Source: an uncultured Pelagibacteraceae bacterium (GTDB lineage: Bacteria > Pseudomonadota > Alphaproteobacteria > Pelagibacterales > Pelagibacteraceae). From it: a DNA stretch of 64,000 bases. The stretch is taken from contig CACMJW010000001.1 in the NCBI GenBank assembly GCA_902614125.1, positions 124,001-188,000 of the forward strand. Direction: 5' to 3'. The notes below the pieces were generated by a model that ran no database searches, was not told the origin of the DNA, and saw nothing but the letters and a program-made list of their open reading frames with translations. Numbering within the stretch: the stretch's first letter is position 1; each line of letters opens with the position of its first letter. A program made the position numbers and the translations under genes. Below, in pieces: positions 52,058 to 62,112 of the stretch.

Positions 52058-53218
52058 ATGGATATACACGAATATCAAGCAAAGGAAATTCTATCTAGTT
52101 TTGGAGTAACTATTCCAAGAGGGGGCATTGTTTATAGTCCTGAAAATGCTGAAAATAAAGCTAGAGAGATTGGTGGATCCAAATGGGTTGTAAAAGCACA
52201 AATTCACTCTGGAGCAAGAGGAAAAGCAGGAGGAATAATAGTTTGTAATTCACCTTTAGAGGTTGCTCAAGCAACTGATAAATTATTAGGTAAAAAATTA
52301 GTTACAAATCAAACAGGACCTGAGGGAAAAATTGTAAATAGAATTTATATTGAAGAAGCAACTGATATTGAAAAGGAACTTTATCTAGGTTTAGTATTTG
52401 ATAGAAGTTCAGAAAGCATTATGGTTGTAGCCTCAACAGAGGGAGGAATGAGTGTTGAGGAAATTGCCAAAGAAAAACCAGAGACAATTATTAGATCTAA
52501 AATTGAAGTAGCTGTAGGAATTCAAAGTTTTCAAGCAAGAGAATTAGCATTTGGATTAGGTGTTGATCCAGAGTTAATAGCTAGAGCTTCAGATACGATA
52601 ATTGGATGTGCTAAAGCTTTTAGTGAGTTAGATGCTACAATGGTTGAAGTTAACCCATTAGTTATTTCAAAACAAAAACAAATATTAGCTTTAGATTGTA
52701 AAATGAGTTTTGATAACAATGCAATGTTTAGAAGAAATAAAGTTTCAGAACTTAGAGATAAATCACAAGAGGATGAAAAAGAAGTATATGCATCAGATAG
52801 AGGTTTGAATTATGTCAGTTTGGATGGAAACATAGGTAATATTATTAACGGAGCTGGGCTTGCTATGGCATCAATGGACATGATTAAATTAGCCGGTGGA
52901 GAACCCGCTAACTTTTTAGATGTCGGTGGAGGAGCAACGCCAGAAAAGATTGTCAAAGCATTTAGGCTAATAACAATGGATAAAAAAGTAAAAGTAATTT
53001 TAGTTAATATTTTTGCAGGTATAAATAGATGTGATTGGGTTGCAGAAGGTATTGTTCAAGCGCTAGATAAAATTGAGGTAAAGGTCCCATTGGTTATTCG
53101 ATTAGCTGGTACAAATGTTGAAAAGGGAAATAAAATTTTAAAAGACAGCAATATAAATTATATTGAAGCAAGTACTTTAGAGGAAGCTGCTAATAAGGCT
53201 GTTGCAGCACTAAAATAA
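52058..53218 (+). CDS. mtkA: Malate-CoA ligase/succinyl-CoA synthetase beta subunit (MtkA/SucC-like)
   Basis: MDIHEYQAKEILSSFGV, KWVVKAQIHSGARGKAGG, FRRNKVSELRDKSQEDEKE, VNIFAGINRCDWVAEGI; adjacent to the malyl-CoA lyase-like gene. Confidence 0.75.
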   Translation: MDIHEYQAKEILSSFGVTIPRGGIVYSPENAENKAREIGGSKWVVKAQIHSGARGKAGGIIVCNSPLEVAQATDKLLGKKLVTNQTGPEGKIVNRIYIEEATDIEKELYLGLVFDRSSESIMVVASTEGGMSVEEIAKEKPETIIRSKIEVAVGIQSFQARELAFGLGVDPELIARASDTIIGCAKAFSELDATMVEVNPLVISKQKQILALDCKMSFDNNAMFRRNKVSELRDKSQEDEKEVYASDRGLNYVSLDGNIGNIINGAGLAMASMDMIKLAGGEPANFLDVGGGATPEKIVKAFRLITMDKKVKVILVNIFAGINRCDWVAEGIVQALDKIEVKVPLVIRLAGTNVEKGNKILKDSNINYIEASTLEEAANKAVAALK

Positions 53219-54106
53219 ATGTCAGTGATTATACATAAAGATACAAAAATTATTATCCAAGGGTTTACCGGAAAAATGGGAACATTTCATGCTGAGGAAA
53301 TGATTAAATATGGATCAAATATAGTTGGAGGTGTCACACCTGGCAAAGGAGGTCAAAAGCATTTAGAAAGGCCAGTTTTTAACACTGTAAAAGATGCTGT
53401 TAAACATACTGGAGCAACAGCATCAATACTATTCGTACCCCCAGCTTTTGCAGCAGACTCAGCAATGGAAGCAGCCGATGCAGGAATTAAAACTTGTGTA
53501 GCTATAGTTGACGGAATTCCATCACACGACATGATTAGAATTAAAAGATACATGAGACGATATTCTAGAACAGAAAAAATGACTTTAGTTGGACCTAACT
53601 GTGCAGGAATTATTAGTCCAGGAAAATCAATGTTAGGAATAATGCCTGGGCACATTTACAAAGAAGGAAGAGTTGGAATTATAAGCCGTTCTGGAACTTT
53701 AGGTTATGAAGCTGCCCAGCAAATGAAAAATTTAGATATAGGAATTTCAACAAGTGTTGGTATTGGGGGTGATCCGATCAACGGAAGTTCATTTAGAGAT
53801 ATAATTGAAAAATTCGAAACTGATGATGAAACTGATGCAGTTTTAATGATAGGAGAAATAGGTGGGCCCCAAGAAGTTGCAGCTGGGGAATTTGCAAAAG
53901 AAAACATGAAAAAGCCTGTTATAGGATATATTGCTGGTTTAACAGCCCCAAAAGGGAGAGTTATGGGTCATGCTGGAGCAATAGTCTCAGCTTATGGAGA
54001 AAGTGCAATTGAAAAGGTTGAAATTTTAAAAGATTGTGGTGTTACCATATCAAAAAACCCTTCTGTAATGGGTGATACTGTAAAATCTGTCTTGGAAAAA
54101 ATGTAA
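53219..54106 (+). CDS. mtkB: Malate-CoA ligase/succinyl-CoA synthetase alpha subunit (MtkB/SucD-like)
   Basis: IIQGFTGKMGTFHAEEMIKYG, GVTPGKGGQKHL, GPNCAGIISPGKSMLGIMPGHIYKEGRVGIISRSGTLGYEAA, MGHAGAIVS. Confidence 0.75.
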   Translation: MSVIIHKDTKIIIQGFTGKMGTFHAEEMIKYGSNIVGGVTPGKGGQKHLERPVFNTVKDAVKHTGATASILFVPPAFAADSAMEAADAGIKTCVAIVDGIPSHDMIRIKRYMRRYSRTEKMTLVGPNCAGIISPGKSMLGIMPGHIYKEGRVGIISRSGTLGYEAAQQMKNLDIGISTSVGIGGDPINGSSFRDIIEKFETDDETDAVLMIGEIGGPQEVAAGEFAKENMKKPVIGYIAGLTAPKGRVMGHAGAIVSAYGESAIEKVEILKDCGVTISKNPSVMGDTVKSVLEKM

Positions 54107-54472
54107 ATGTCTTACGATGATCAAAATATTTTTGCAAAAATTATAAGAGGAGAAATTCCTTGCAAAAAAATTTATGAAGATGATTTTGTGTTATCTTTTT
54201 ATGATATAAATCCACAACGGAAAGTTCACGCTTTGGTGATACCTAAAGGAAAATATATTAACCTAGACGACTTTAATAAAAACGCAACTAAGGATGAGAT
54301 TGTGGGACTTATGAATGGAATATCTATTGTGGCTGAAAAATTAGGTATTTCCTCAGAAAAAGGCAATGGCTATAGAACTTTAGCAAACATTAATGAAGAT
54401 GGAGGACAAGAAGTTCCTCATCTACATTTCCACTTATTTGGTGGTGAAAAAGTAGGTAAAATGGTTTCGTGA
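54107..54472 (+). CDS. HIT-family protein (HinT-like)
   Basis: NIFAKIIRGEIPCKKIYEDDFVLSFYDINPQ, VPHLHFHLFGG. Confidence 0.95.
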   Translation: MSYDDQNIFAKIIRGEIPCKKIYEDDFVLSFYDINPQRKVHALVIPKGKYINLDDFNKNATKDEIVGLMNGISIVAEKLGISSEKGNGYRTLANINEDGGQEVPHLHFHLFGGEKVGKMVS

Positions 54473-54981
54473 TAACAAAAGTTAGTCGAAATTTCTTAGA
54501 GATAAATTCAATAGAAGAATTAAATTATTCGAAAAGTCCAAACAATAAATGTGAACTATTTGAGATAAATCCTCCAGATTTTCAAATAAATAAATTTTTT
54601 TATAAACAAATTGGAAGTGATCATAGATGGGTTGATCGTTTAGTTTGGGATGATCAAAAGTGGGTATCTTACGTAAGCAATCCAAATGTTAGAACATATG
54701 TATTGAAAGAAAATAATGATTTAGTTGGATACTTTGAGCTAATTATAAATGAAGAAAAAAATAATTGTGAAATAGCATATTTCGGGATTCTAAAGGAGTT
54801 CTATGGAAAAAAATATGGAGCTCATCTTTTATCATTAGCAATCACAAAGTGTTTTGAGAAAAAAATTAATAAGATATGGCTCCATACTTGTTCCTTGGAC
54901 CATCAAAATGCTCTTAAAAATTACTTAGCTCGGGGAATGAAAATATTCAAGTCAGAAACAATAAATTTAGATATTAATTAA
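54469..54981 (+). CDS. GNAT-family N-acetyltransferase
   Basis: LVGYFELIINEEKNNCEIAYFGILKEFYGKKYGAHLLSLAI...TCSLDHQNALKNYLARGM. Confidence 0.88.
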   Translation: MITKVSRNFLEINSIEELNYSKSPNNKCELFEINPPDFQINKFFYKQIGSDHRWVDRLVWDDQKWVSYVSNPNVRTYVLKENNDLVGYFELIINEEKNNCEIAYFGILKEFYGKKYGAHLLSLAITKCFEKKINKIWLHTCSLDHQNALKNYLARGMKIFKSETINLDIN

Positions 54982-55528
54982 TATATTTTCTAATATCGAA
55001 CATTTTATCGTCTATTATGATATTTTGTTCAATATCAAATAATCTTGTTTCTACTTTATTTTGATAAATATCAGTAGTTGTCCAGCCAATTATATTTAAA
55101 TTATTCTTATCAAAAAAAATAATAACATTCCAATTATCATGATTTAATTCTATTTTATGATACTCTTGGGTAATTAGATTGTCTCCAAACTCATCAATTT
55201 TTTTAATAATAAATGTTTTATCTAAAATTAGATTAAGTGCAGTCTTTTCTAAATTGTATCTAAAATATTGGTTATTTCTATTTGGATTTATAAGCAATGA
55301 CTTTCCATTTGAAACTAGAACCTTTTTGTAAAAATCATCATATTCACAAAATATTTTTTTTGGATAACTAATTATACAACTTCCTATTTCTTCTTCTTCA
55401 TTAATCTTTTGTTTGAAGTTAAATTTTAAATTTTCAGTAAGAACTAAATTTGAAATTATTTGAGATTTAATAGAACCATATGCATTTGGTATTAAAAGAA
55501 AAAAAATTAAAATTAGATATCTCTTCAT
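54974..55528 (-). CDS. lolA: Outer-membrane lipoprotein carrier protein LolA-like
   Basis: Signal peptide, LKFNFKQKI, VSNGKSLLINPNRNNQYFRYNLEKTALNLIL; adjacent to ftsK. Confidence 0.8.
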   Translation of the reverse strand: MKRYLILIFFLLIPNAYGSIKSQIISNLVLTENLKFNFKQKINEEEEIGSCIISYPKKIFCEYDDFYKKVLVSNGKSLLINPNRNNQYFRYNLEKTALNLILDKTFIIKKIDEFGDNLITQEYHKIELNHDNWNVIIFFDKNNLNIIGWTTTDIYQNKVETRLFDIEQNIIIDDKMFDIRKYIN

Positions 55529-57606
55529 TTAAGCACTTCTCTTTTACCAACGTGATTCGCTTTACTTACTTCTCCATTAATCTCCATTTGATCTATAATT
55601 CTTGCTGCACGGTTATACCCAATTTGTAATTTTCTTTGCAAGAAAGATGTAGAAGCTTTTCTCTCACTTTTGATGATTTCAAGAGCAGTTTCATATAAAT
55701 CATCTAGGTTTTCATCCTCTTTACCTGAAGATTTTGTATCTTTTTCATCTGCAAAACTTAAAATTTCGTCAACATAATTTGGCTCAGCTTGATTTCTAAG
55801 AAAATTATTTATTTTTTCAATTTCTTCTTCAGATACAAATGGAGCGTGAATTCTGACAATTTTATTTGCAGAGGACATATATAGCATATCTCCTTTTCCA
55901 AGTAATTGTTCTGCCCCTTGTTCACCAAGTATTGTTCTACTATCTATTTTAGAAGTAACTTGAAAAGATATTCTAGTTGGAAAATTAGCTTTTATAGTTC
56001 CTGTAATCACATCTACGCTAGGTCTTTGAGTTGCCATGATAATGTGAATTCCAGCAGCTCTTGCCATTTGAGATAACTTTTGAATATAATTTTCGATTTC
56101 TTTACCAGCAACCAACATAAGGTCAGACATTTCATCTACAATTACAATAATATACGGCATTGATAATTTATGTTTCTCGTTATAACCATCTATGTTTCTA
56201 ACCCCTACTCTTGTCATAAGCTTGTATCTGCTTTCCATTTCCTTGACGACCCATCCTAATACAGATGCAGCTCTTTTTGCTTCTGTAATAACAGGACATA
56301 ATAGGTGAGGAATTCCCTCATAAGTAGATAGTTCAAGCATTTTTGGATCAATTAAAATAAATTTGCATTTTTCGGGAGGATGTTTGTAAAGCAGTGATAG
56401 TATGATTGTATTAATACAAACCGATTTTCCAGATCCTGTAGTACCAGCAATCAATAAATGAGGCATAGAGCCTAGATCTCCAGTTATAGGCATACCAGAG
56501 ATGTTCTTTCCAAGAGCAATAGGTAACTTGATATTTTTTTTTGAAAATTCACTACTACTTATTATTTCGCTTAGATAAACATTTTCTCTTGAAGATTTTG
56601 GTAGCTCTATTCCAATTGAGCTACTACCAGGAATAGTAGCTATTCTAGCTGACTCAGAACTTGTATTTCTTGCAATATCTTCTGATAAATTTATAATTTT
56701 AGATACCTTTACACCAGGGGCAGGTTCAAATTCATTTAATGTAACTACTGGGCCATTACTAATTTTATTTATTTTTCCTTCAACTCCAAAATCTAATAAA
56801 ATTTTCTCAAGTGTCTGTCCATTAACCTTAACCTCGGACGAATTCTCTCTCTCCTTTTTTGTTGGTTGTTTTAAAAAATCCAACGTGGGAAGTTTGAATT
56901 TAGCAGGTTTAATATCTGGTTTAGGTTTTTCATCAAAAGAAAAGTTTTCTTGAATTGATGCTTGGCTTATTTCAGTTTCTACATTTTCCTCAGTTTCTGG
57001 GTTTATTGTAACATTTTCAAAATTGTCTTTTCTTTTTAAAAATAATGATATTTTCTTAAAGATATTTAATATGTATGAAATTTTAAAATTTACACTTTTT
57101 AAGAAAAATAATAATATCAAAATAATTAATGAGTAGTATGAAAGGTATTCAAAACTTTTTGTTAAATTTAATATAAACGTATCTTTAAATAAATTACCTA
57201 AAAAACCATTGTTACCATTTATCGTTAACCAATAAGAATTTTCATTAAACGCCGAAAAGAATAATGAAGCTAATAAAACATAAAGAATTATAAAAAAAGT
57301 ATTTTCGATTATTGATAAAAATTTTTTTGATAAAGCAATACCCAAACCTGTGAAGAAAAATGTAAATGGTATAAGCAAAGAAACTAAACCAAAACTTTGA
57401 AACAATAGATCAGATAAAAAACTTCCTTTAGAACCCATTAAATTTTTAATTGGAGTATTATCTGGAAAAATAAAATTAGGATCTTCTGGAGAATAAGTGA
57501 CCAGGGATATAAAAACAAAAATTGATGCTAAAATTATTAATATACCGATTAATTCCGATAATCTATTAATACAAAAAGTACCAATTTTGTTAATAAATTC
57601 CTTCAT
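55525..57606 (-). CDS. ftsK: DNA translocase FtsK
   Basis: 4-TM N-terminus, LLIAGTTGSGKSVCINTIILSLLYK, C-terminal gamma winged-helix FLQRKLQIGYNRAARIIDQME. Confidence 0.97.
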   Translation of the reverse strand: MKEFINKIGTFCINRLSELIGILIILASIFVFISLVTYSPEDPNFIFPDNTPIKNLMGSKGSFLSDLLFQSFGLVSLLIPFTFFFTGLGIALSKKFLSIIENTFFIILYVLLASLFFSAFNENSYWLTINGNNGFLGNLFKDTFILNLTKSFEYLSYYSLIILILLFFLKSVNFKISYILNIFKKISLFLKRKDNFENVTINPETEENVETEISQASIQENFSFDEKPKPDIKPAKFKLPTLDFLKQPTKKERENSSEVKVNGQTLEKILLDFGVEGKINKISNGPVVTLNEFEPAPGVKVSKIINLSEDIARNTSSESARIATIPGSSSIGIELPKSSRENVYLSEIISSSEFSKKNIKLPIALGKNISGMPITGDLGSMPHLLIAGTTGSGKSVCINTIILSLLYKHPPEKCKFILIDPKMLELSTYEGIPHLLCPVITEAKRAASVLGWVVKEMESRYKLMTRVGVRNIDGYNEKHKLSMPYIIVIVDEMSDLMLVAGKEIENYIQKLSQMARAAGIHIIMATQRPSVDVITGTIKANFPTRISFQVTSKIDSRTILGEQGAEQLLGKGDMLYMSSANKIVRIHAPFVSEEEIEKINNFLRNQAEPNYVDEILSFADEKDTKSSGKEDENLDDLYETALEIIKSERKASTSFLQRKLQIGYNRAARIIDQMEINGEVSKANHVGKREVLK

Positions 57607-57668
57607 ATTGTGCAAATCAGTTATGTCACTTTTACCATTATACTATTATTGTTAAAATTAAATAATAA

Positions 57669-58766
57669 ATGAACATTTGTCTGATAGGCTATAATCTTAC
57701 AAACTTTTTATTAGCAATATTGCTAAGTAAAAAAGGTTTTAAAGTAGATATAATTTTTGAAGATAAAAATATAAATAAATCAACAAATAGGACAATCGGT
57801 GTTTCAAAAAAAAATATTGAATTTATAAAATCTTTTTTAAATATTCCCGATCAACATCTATGGCCAATTCATGAAATTGAAATTTTTAATTTAAATAATA
57901 ATCCATCTAAAAAAATTAGATTTAAAAACGGTAAAACTGAGAATTTTTTTATAATTAAACAAGACTATTTTAACAAACTATCTGAAAAGAAGTGCAGGGG
58001 GATTAAGAATATTAATTTCAAAAAATATAAAGTAAACGAAATTTTAAAATTAGAAAAAAAAAATAATTACAATTTAATAGTAAATTCTCAATCAAATAAT
58101 ATTGTGATGAAAAAGTTTTTTTCAAATAGTATTAAACAAGATTATGAGAGCACAGCTTTCACAACGATTATAAATCATAAAAAATTTGATAACTATAAAG
58201 CTATACAAGTTTTTACAAAATATGGACCACTAGCCTTCTTGCCATTATCTAGAGACAAAACATCAATAGTCTATTCTGTTCAAAAAAAATTCAGACTTAA
58301 TTTTGACCAGATAAAAAATGAAATACTAAAACATTCGAAAAAATATGATTTAAAAAAATTGGATGATCTAGAAAAATCTGATTTAAAATACAGCTTCCCA
58401 AGAAAATTTGTTCATAAAAACATTATCTGTTTTGGAGATGCTTTGCACAAAATTCACCCTCTAGCTGGTCAAGGATTTAATATGACCTTGAGAGATTTAA
58501 AACTTTTTTTGAAAATAATTGAAAATAGATTAAATTTTGGTTTAGATGTCGATAGATCTTCGCTAATTGAGTTTAGAAATAAAACTAAACATTATAATTA
58601 TATTTTTGGTATTGGAATAAATCTTATCAACGAATTTTTTAAAATAGATAGTAAATTAAACGGTAGATTATCAGATAATGTTTTTAGTTTTTTAGATACA
58701 AATGAATTATTTAAAAAGAATTCAATTTTAATTGCTGACAAGGGTATAAACTTTTTTACTGAATAG
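57669..58766 (+). CDS. UbiH/VisC-like FAD-dependent hydroxylase
   Basis: N-terminal FAD fold; ICFGDALHKIHPLAGQGFNMTLRDLKLFLKIIE (GDAAH-like motif). Confidence 0.85.
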   Translation: MNICLIGYNLTNFLLAILLSKKGFKVDIIFEDKNINKSTNRTIGVSKKNIEFIKSFLNIPDQHLWPIHEIEIFNLNNNPSKKIRFKNGKTENFFIIKQDYFNKLSEKKCRGIKNINFKKYKVNEILKLEKKNNYNLIVNSQSNNIVMKKFFSNSIKQDYESTAFTTIINHKKFDNYKAIQVFTKYGPLAFLPLSRDKTSIVYSVQKKFRLNFDQIKNEILKHSKKYDLKKLDDLEKSDLKYSFPRKFVHKNIICFGDALHKIHPLAGQGFNMTLRDLKLFLKIIENRLNFGLDVDRSSLIEFRNKTKHYNYIFGIGINLINEFFKIDSKLNGRLSDNVFSFLDTNELFKKNSILIADKGINFFTE

Positions 58767-59406
58767 TTTTGTTAGTAAAATTAAAGTTAGTATAAGTAAT
58801 TAATATTTCCTCTAACTTATGTTTCCTCTCAATTAAATTACTTGTCTCTAATAAAATCTGTTTTTCTTCCAATGTAAATGGCGAGGCCATAGACAAAGTA
58901 TTTATAGTTTGCTCAACACTTTGTTTTTCAAGGTCTTTCCAATTAATTTGATAACCTTGTTGCTCAAATAATTTCTTAAGGTTATTAAAAACTTGTTTTA
59001 AATCAGAAAATTTTATTTGCTCCTTTTTTTCAATTAAGTCGTTAGAGAATTTTTCAAAATTTACCTCACATTCTCTATAAAGTTTATCTGAATTTATTTC
59101 ACTAATAGTTTCATATCTACATATCCCATTTAGAACAATTAGATATCTTCCATCTTCTGTTTCATTAAAACTTGTGATTTTTCCAACACAACCGATTTTA
59201 TGAAGATCAGGTTTTTTTAAATTACCAGTTTTCTTAGGCTGTATCATTCCAATATATCTATTGCTTTTCATACTATCGTCTATCATTTGTATATACCTTG
59301 GTTCAAAAATATTTAATGGAACTGTAGTTTTAGGAAAAATTATAAAATTAGACAGTGGAAAAACAGGAATTTTTTTTGGTAAATCTTTGTTTATCATATT
59401 GATCAT
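58756..59406 (-). CDS. Lon N-terminal (LON substrate-binding) domain protein
   Basis: KIPVFPLSNFIIFPKTTVPLNIFEPRYIQMIDDSMKSNRYIGMIQ, GCVGKITSFNETEDGRYLIVLNGICRY. Confidence 0.92.
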   Translation of the reverse strand: MINMINKDLPKKIPVFPLSNFIIFPKTTVPLNIFEPRYIQMIDDSMKSNRYIGMIQPKKTGNLKKPDLHKIGCVGKITSFNETEDGRYLIVLNGICRYETISEINSDKLYRECEVNFEKFSNDLIEKKEQIKFSDLKQVFNNLKKLFEQQGYQINWKDLEKQSVEQTINTLSMASPFTLEEKQILLETSNLIERKHKLEEILITYTNFNFTNKTIQ

Positions 59407-59449
59407 TTAATTTAAAAACAATTATATAGTATGACTTCACTATAATTCA

Positions 59450-61102
59450 ATGAGAGAAAAAAATTTAAATTTTGACAGACAGAAAATATTCAAATTATTT
59501 CAAGAAAAAAAATATGCCAAAATATCTAAGATCTCAAAATCTATCTTAAAGACTTTTATAAATGATAAAGAAATTTACAAAATTATAATATTTAGTGAAA
59601 TAAGTGAAAAAAATCTTGATAAAGCTCTTAGAGTCTCAGGCAAATTACTTGCCTTAAATGATGACGCTGAGACAAATTACATTCATGGAAATGTTCTTAA
59701 ACTTCAAAATAAGTTTGAAGAGGCAATAATATTTTATAAAAAAGCAGTTGATTTTAAAAAAGACTTCTTCGAAGCTTACAATAATCTTGCTAGTTCTCAG
59801 AAAAAAATTGGCTTAGTTGACGATGCTATTAAAAACTATAACAAGTCTATTAAAATTAAAAAGGATAATCTTGAAGCATATTTTAATTTAGGGAATTTAT
59901 TTTATGATGAAAAAAAATTTGATAATGCTCTTAGATCTTATAAAAAAGTAATAGAGATTAATAAACAATTTCCTAAATCATATTTTTTAATAGCACAAAT
60001 AAAATCAATTCAAGGAAAATTTGATGATGCAAAAACATTTTTTTTAAAAGCAATAGAGAAAGATAAATTTTTATCAGAGGCTTATGTACATTATGTAAAC
60101 ACTAGAAAAATAAAACATGATGATAATATTGTAAGTACTCTTGAGGAGCTTCTAAAAATAGAAAATCTTGAAAATAAGTTAATAATAGATTTTTCATATG
60201 CTCTAAGTAAAATATATTTTGATATTGATAAAATTGATCTTGGATTTCAATTACTTAAAAAAGCAAAAGATCTGTATTTAAGTTCAAATAATTTTTCAAT
60301 TGATGAAGAAAAAAATCATTTTAAAAAAGTTCGAGAATATTTTTTAAGCAATGAAGTCTCTGAAATAAAGATACAAAATACATATAAAAAAAAACCAATT
60401 TTTATACTTGGCATGCCAAGGTCTGGTACTAGTCTCATAGAGCAAATAGTTTCAACTCACTCAAATGTTTATGGTGCTGGTGAATTAACAATACTTCCCA
60501 AAATCATGCATAAATCTATTTGGGATAAATATACAAACCCTGAGGAATTATTAACTTTTATTAGGGAGGAATACTTAAATCAAATCTCTGAATTTAAAGT
60601 TAATCAGGAATTTGTTGTTGATAAGATGCCTTTTAATTTTTTTTATATAGGATTTATTTTAAAATCCATTCCTGAAGCAAAAATAATACACATACACAGA
60701 AATCCAATGGCAGTCTGCTGGTCAAATTTTAAAGCAAATTTTTTTGACAATGTTGGTATGAATTATGCTCATAAATTAGAAACTATAGGTGAATTCTACT
60801 TGATTTATAATGAGATAATGAAATTTTGGAGCGAAACTTATTCTGATAGTTTGATTAACATTGATTATGATAAGTTTGTAATTGATTATGAAACGAGTTC
60901 TAAAAATATAATTTCTGATATTGGATTGAATTGGGAGAATGAGATTTTAAAATTTCACGAAAACAATAGAGTTGTAGAAACAAACTCCTTGTTGCAAGTC
61001 AGAAGCAAAGTATACCAAGATAGTTCTAAAAACTGGAAAAAATACAAGAAACACTTATCACCTATCATGGAAATACTTAAAAATAATAATATAGAATTCT
61101 AA
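59450..61102 (+). CDS. TPR-repeat protein fused to sulfotransferase domain
   Basis: Tandem TPRs; KPIFILGMPRSGTSLIEQIVSTHSNVYGAGEL, IIHIHRNPMAVCWSNFK. Confidence 0.9.
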   Translation: MREKNLNFDRQKIFKLFQEKKYAKISKISKSILKTFINDKEIYKIIIFSEISEKNLDKALRVSGKLLALNDDAETNYIHGNVLKLQNKFEEAIIFYKKAVDFKKDFFEAYNNLASSQKKIGLVDDAIKNYNKSIKIKKDNLEAYFNLGNLFYDEKKFDNALRSYKKVIEINKQFPKSYFLIAQIKSIQGKFDDAKTFFLKAIEKDKFLSEAYVHYVNTRKIKHDDNIVSTLEELLKIENLENKLIIDFSYALSKIYFDIDKIDLGFQLLKKAKDLYLSSNNFSIDEEKNHFKKVREYFLSNEVSEIKIQNTYKKKPIFILGMPRSGTSLIEQIVSTHSNVYGAGELTILPKIMHKSIWDKYTNPEELLTFIREEYLNQISEFKVNQEFVVDKMPFNFFYIGFILKSIPEAKIIHIHRNPMAVCWSNFKANFFDNVGMNYAHKLETIGEFYLIYNEIMKFWSETYSDSLINIDYDKFVIDYETSSKNIISDIGLNWENEILKFHENNRVVETNSLLQVRSKVYQDSSKNWKKYKKHLSPIMEILKNNNIEF

Positions 61103-61105
61103 ATA

Positions 61106-61957
61106 ATGATTTTTTGGATAGCATCCTACCCGAAAAGTGGAAACACATGGATAAGATCACTTCTTTGTTCTTATTACTTCACTGAAGATGGTATATTTAC
61201 TGACGACGCATTATTAAAAAATATTGGACAATTTCCTGAAAAAAAACACTTCGAAAAGTTTGATTACAATATTTCAGTGCCTGGAGACACAGCTCAACAC
61301 TGGATTAAAGCGCAAGATACAATTAATCAAGACAAAAAATTTAAATTTTTTAAAACACATAACTTTTTAGGGAAAATTGGTAACACACAATTTACAAACG
61401 AAAAAAATACTGTAGGTGCAATTTATATTCTAAGAGATCCACGAAATGTCATTACTTCACTTAAGAATCATTTTGAAATGAGTTATGAAGAATCGTTAGA
61501 ATTTATGCTTAATGAAAGAAAATTTACGTATGATTATTTTAAAAAAAAAGATTATAGCGATTTTCAGTTTTTAAGCTCATGGGAAAAGAATTATCAAACT
61601 TGGATAAATAATAAAATTTTTCCAACATTAGTCATTAAATACGAAAATTTAATTAAACAAACTTACGAAGAATTTAAAAAAATTGTAAAATTTATAGATA
61701 ATCTAATGGAAAAAGATAATGAATTTAATAAAAATAAAGCACTTAATGCTTTATCAAGCACAAGTTTTTCTAATTTAAAAAAAATCGAAAATACAAAGGG
61801 TTTTTCTGAGTCATTAGATTCGAAAATGAAAAACGGAAAGATACCTTTTTTTCATTTAGGACCAGAAAATAATTGGAAAAATAAGTTAGATGAAGATTTT
61901 CAAATTAAAGTAAATGAAGTTTTTAAAAAGAACTTAGATGAATTGCATTATCTATAA
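61106..61957 (+). CDS. Sulfotransferase-domain protein
   Basis: IFWIASYPKSGNTWIRSLL (5'-PSB), AIYILRDPRNVITSLKNHFEMS (3'-PB), GFSESLDSKMKNGKIPFFHLGPENNWKN. Confidence 0.9.
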   Translation: MIFWIASYPKSGNTWIRSLLCSYYFTEDGIFTDDALLKNIGQFPEKKHFEKFDYNISVPGDTAQHWIKAQDTINQDKKFKFFKTHNFLGKIGNTQFTNEKNTVGAIYILRDPRNVITSLKNHFEMSYEESLEFMLNERKFTYDYFKKKDYSDFQFLSSWEKNYQTWINNKIFPTLVIKYENLIKQTYEEFKKIVKFIDNLMEKDNEFNKNKALNALSSTSFSNLKKIENTKGFSESLDSKMKNGKIPFFHLGPENNWKNKLDEDFQIKVNEVFKKNLDELHYL

Positions 61958-62030
61958 TAAATTATTAGAAACAAATTTTGCCTCTTGCTTAATTTTAAAA
62001 AAGCCATTAATTTTAAGAATAATATAATAA

Positions 62031-62105
62031 GCGGGCATAGCTCAGTGGTAGAGCGTCTCGTTGCCAACGAGAAGGTCGTGGGTTCGAGTCCCATTGCCCG
62101 CTCCA
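62031..62105 (+). tRNA. tRNA-Gly(GCC), CCA encoded
   Basis: GCGGGCA...TGCCCGC acceptor stem, anticodon loop TTGCCAA, TTCGAGTC T-loop, terminal TCCA. Confidence 0.97.
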
Positions 62106-62112
62106 AAAAACT

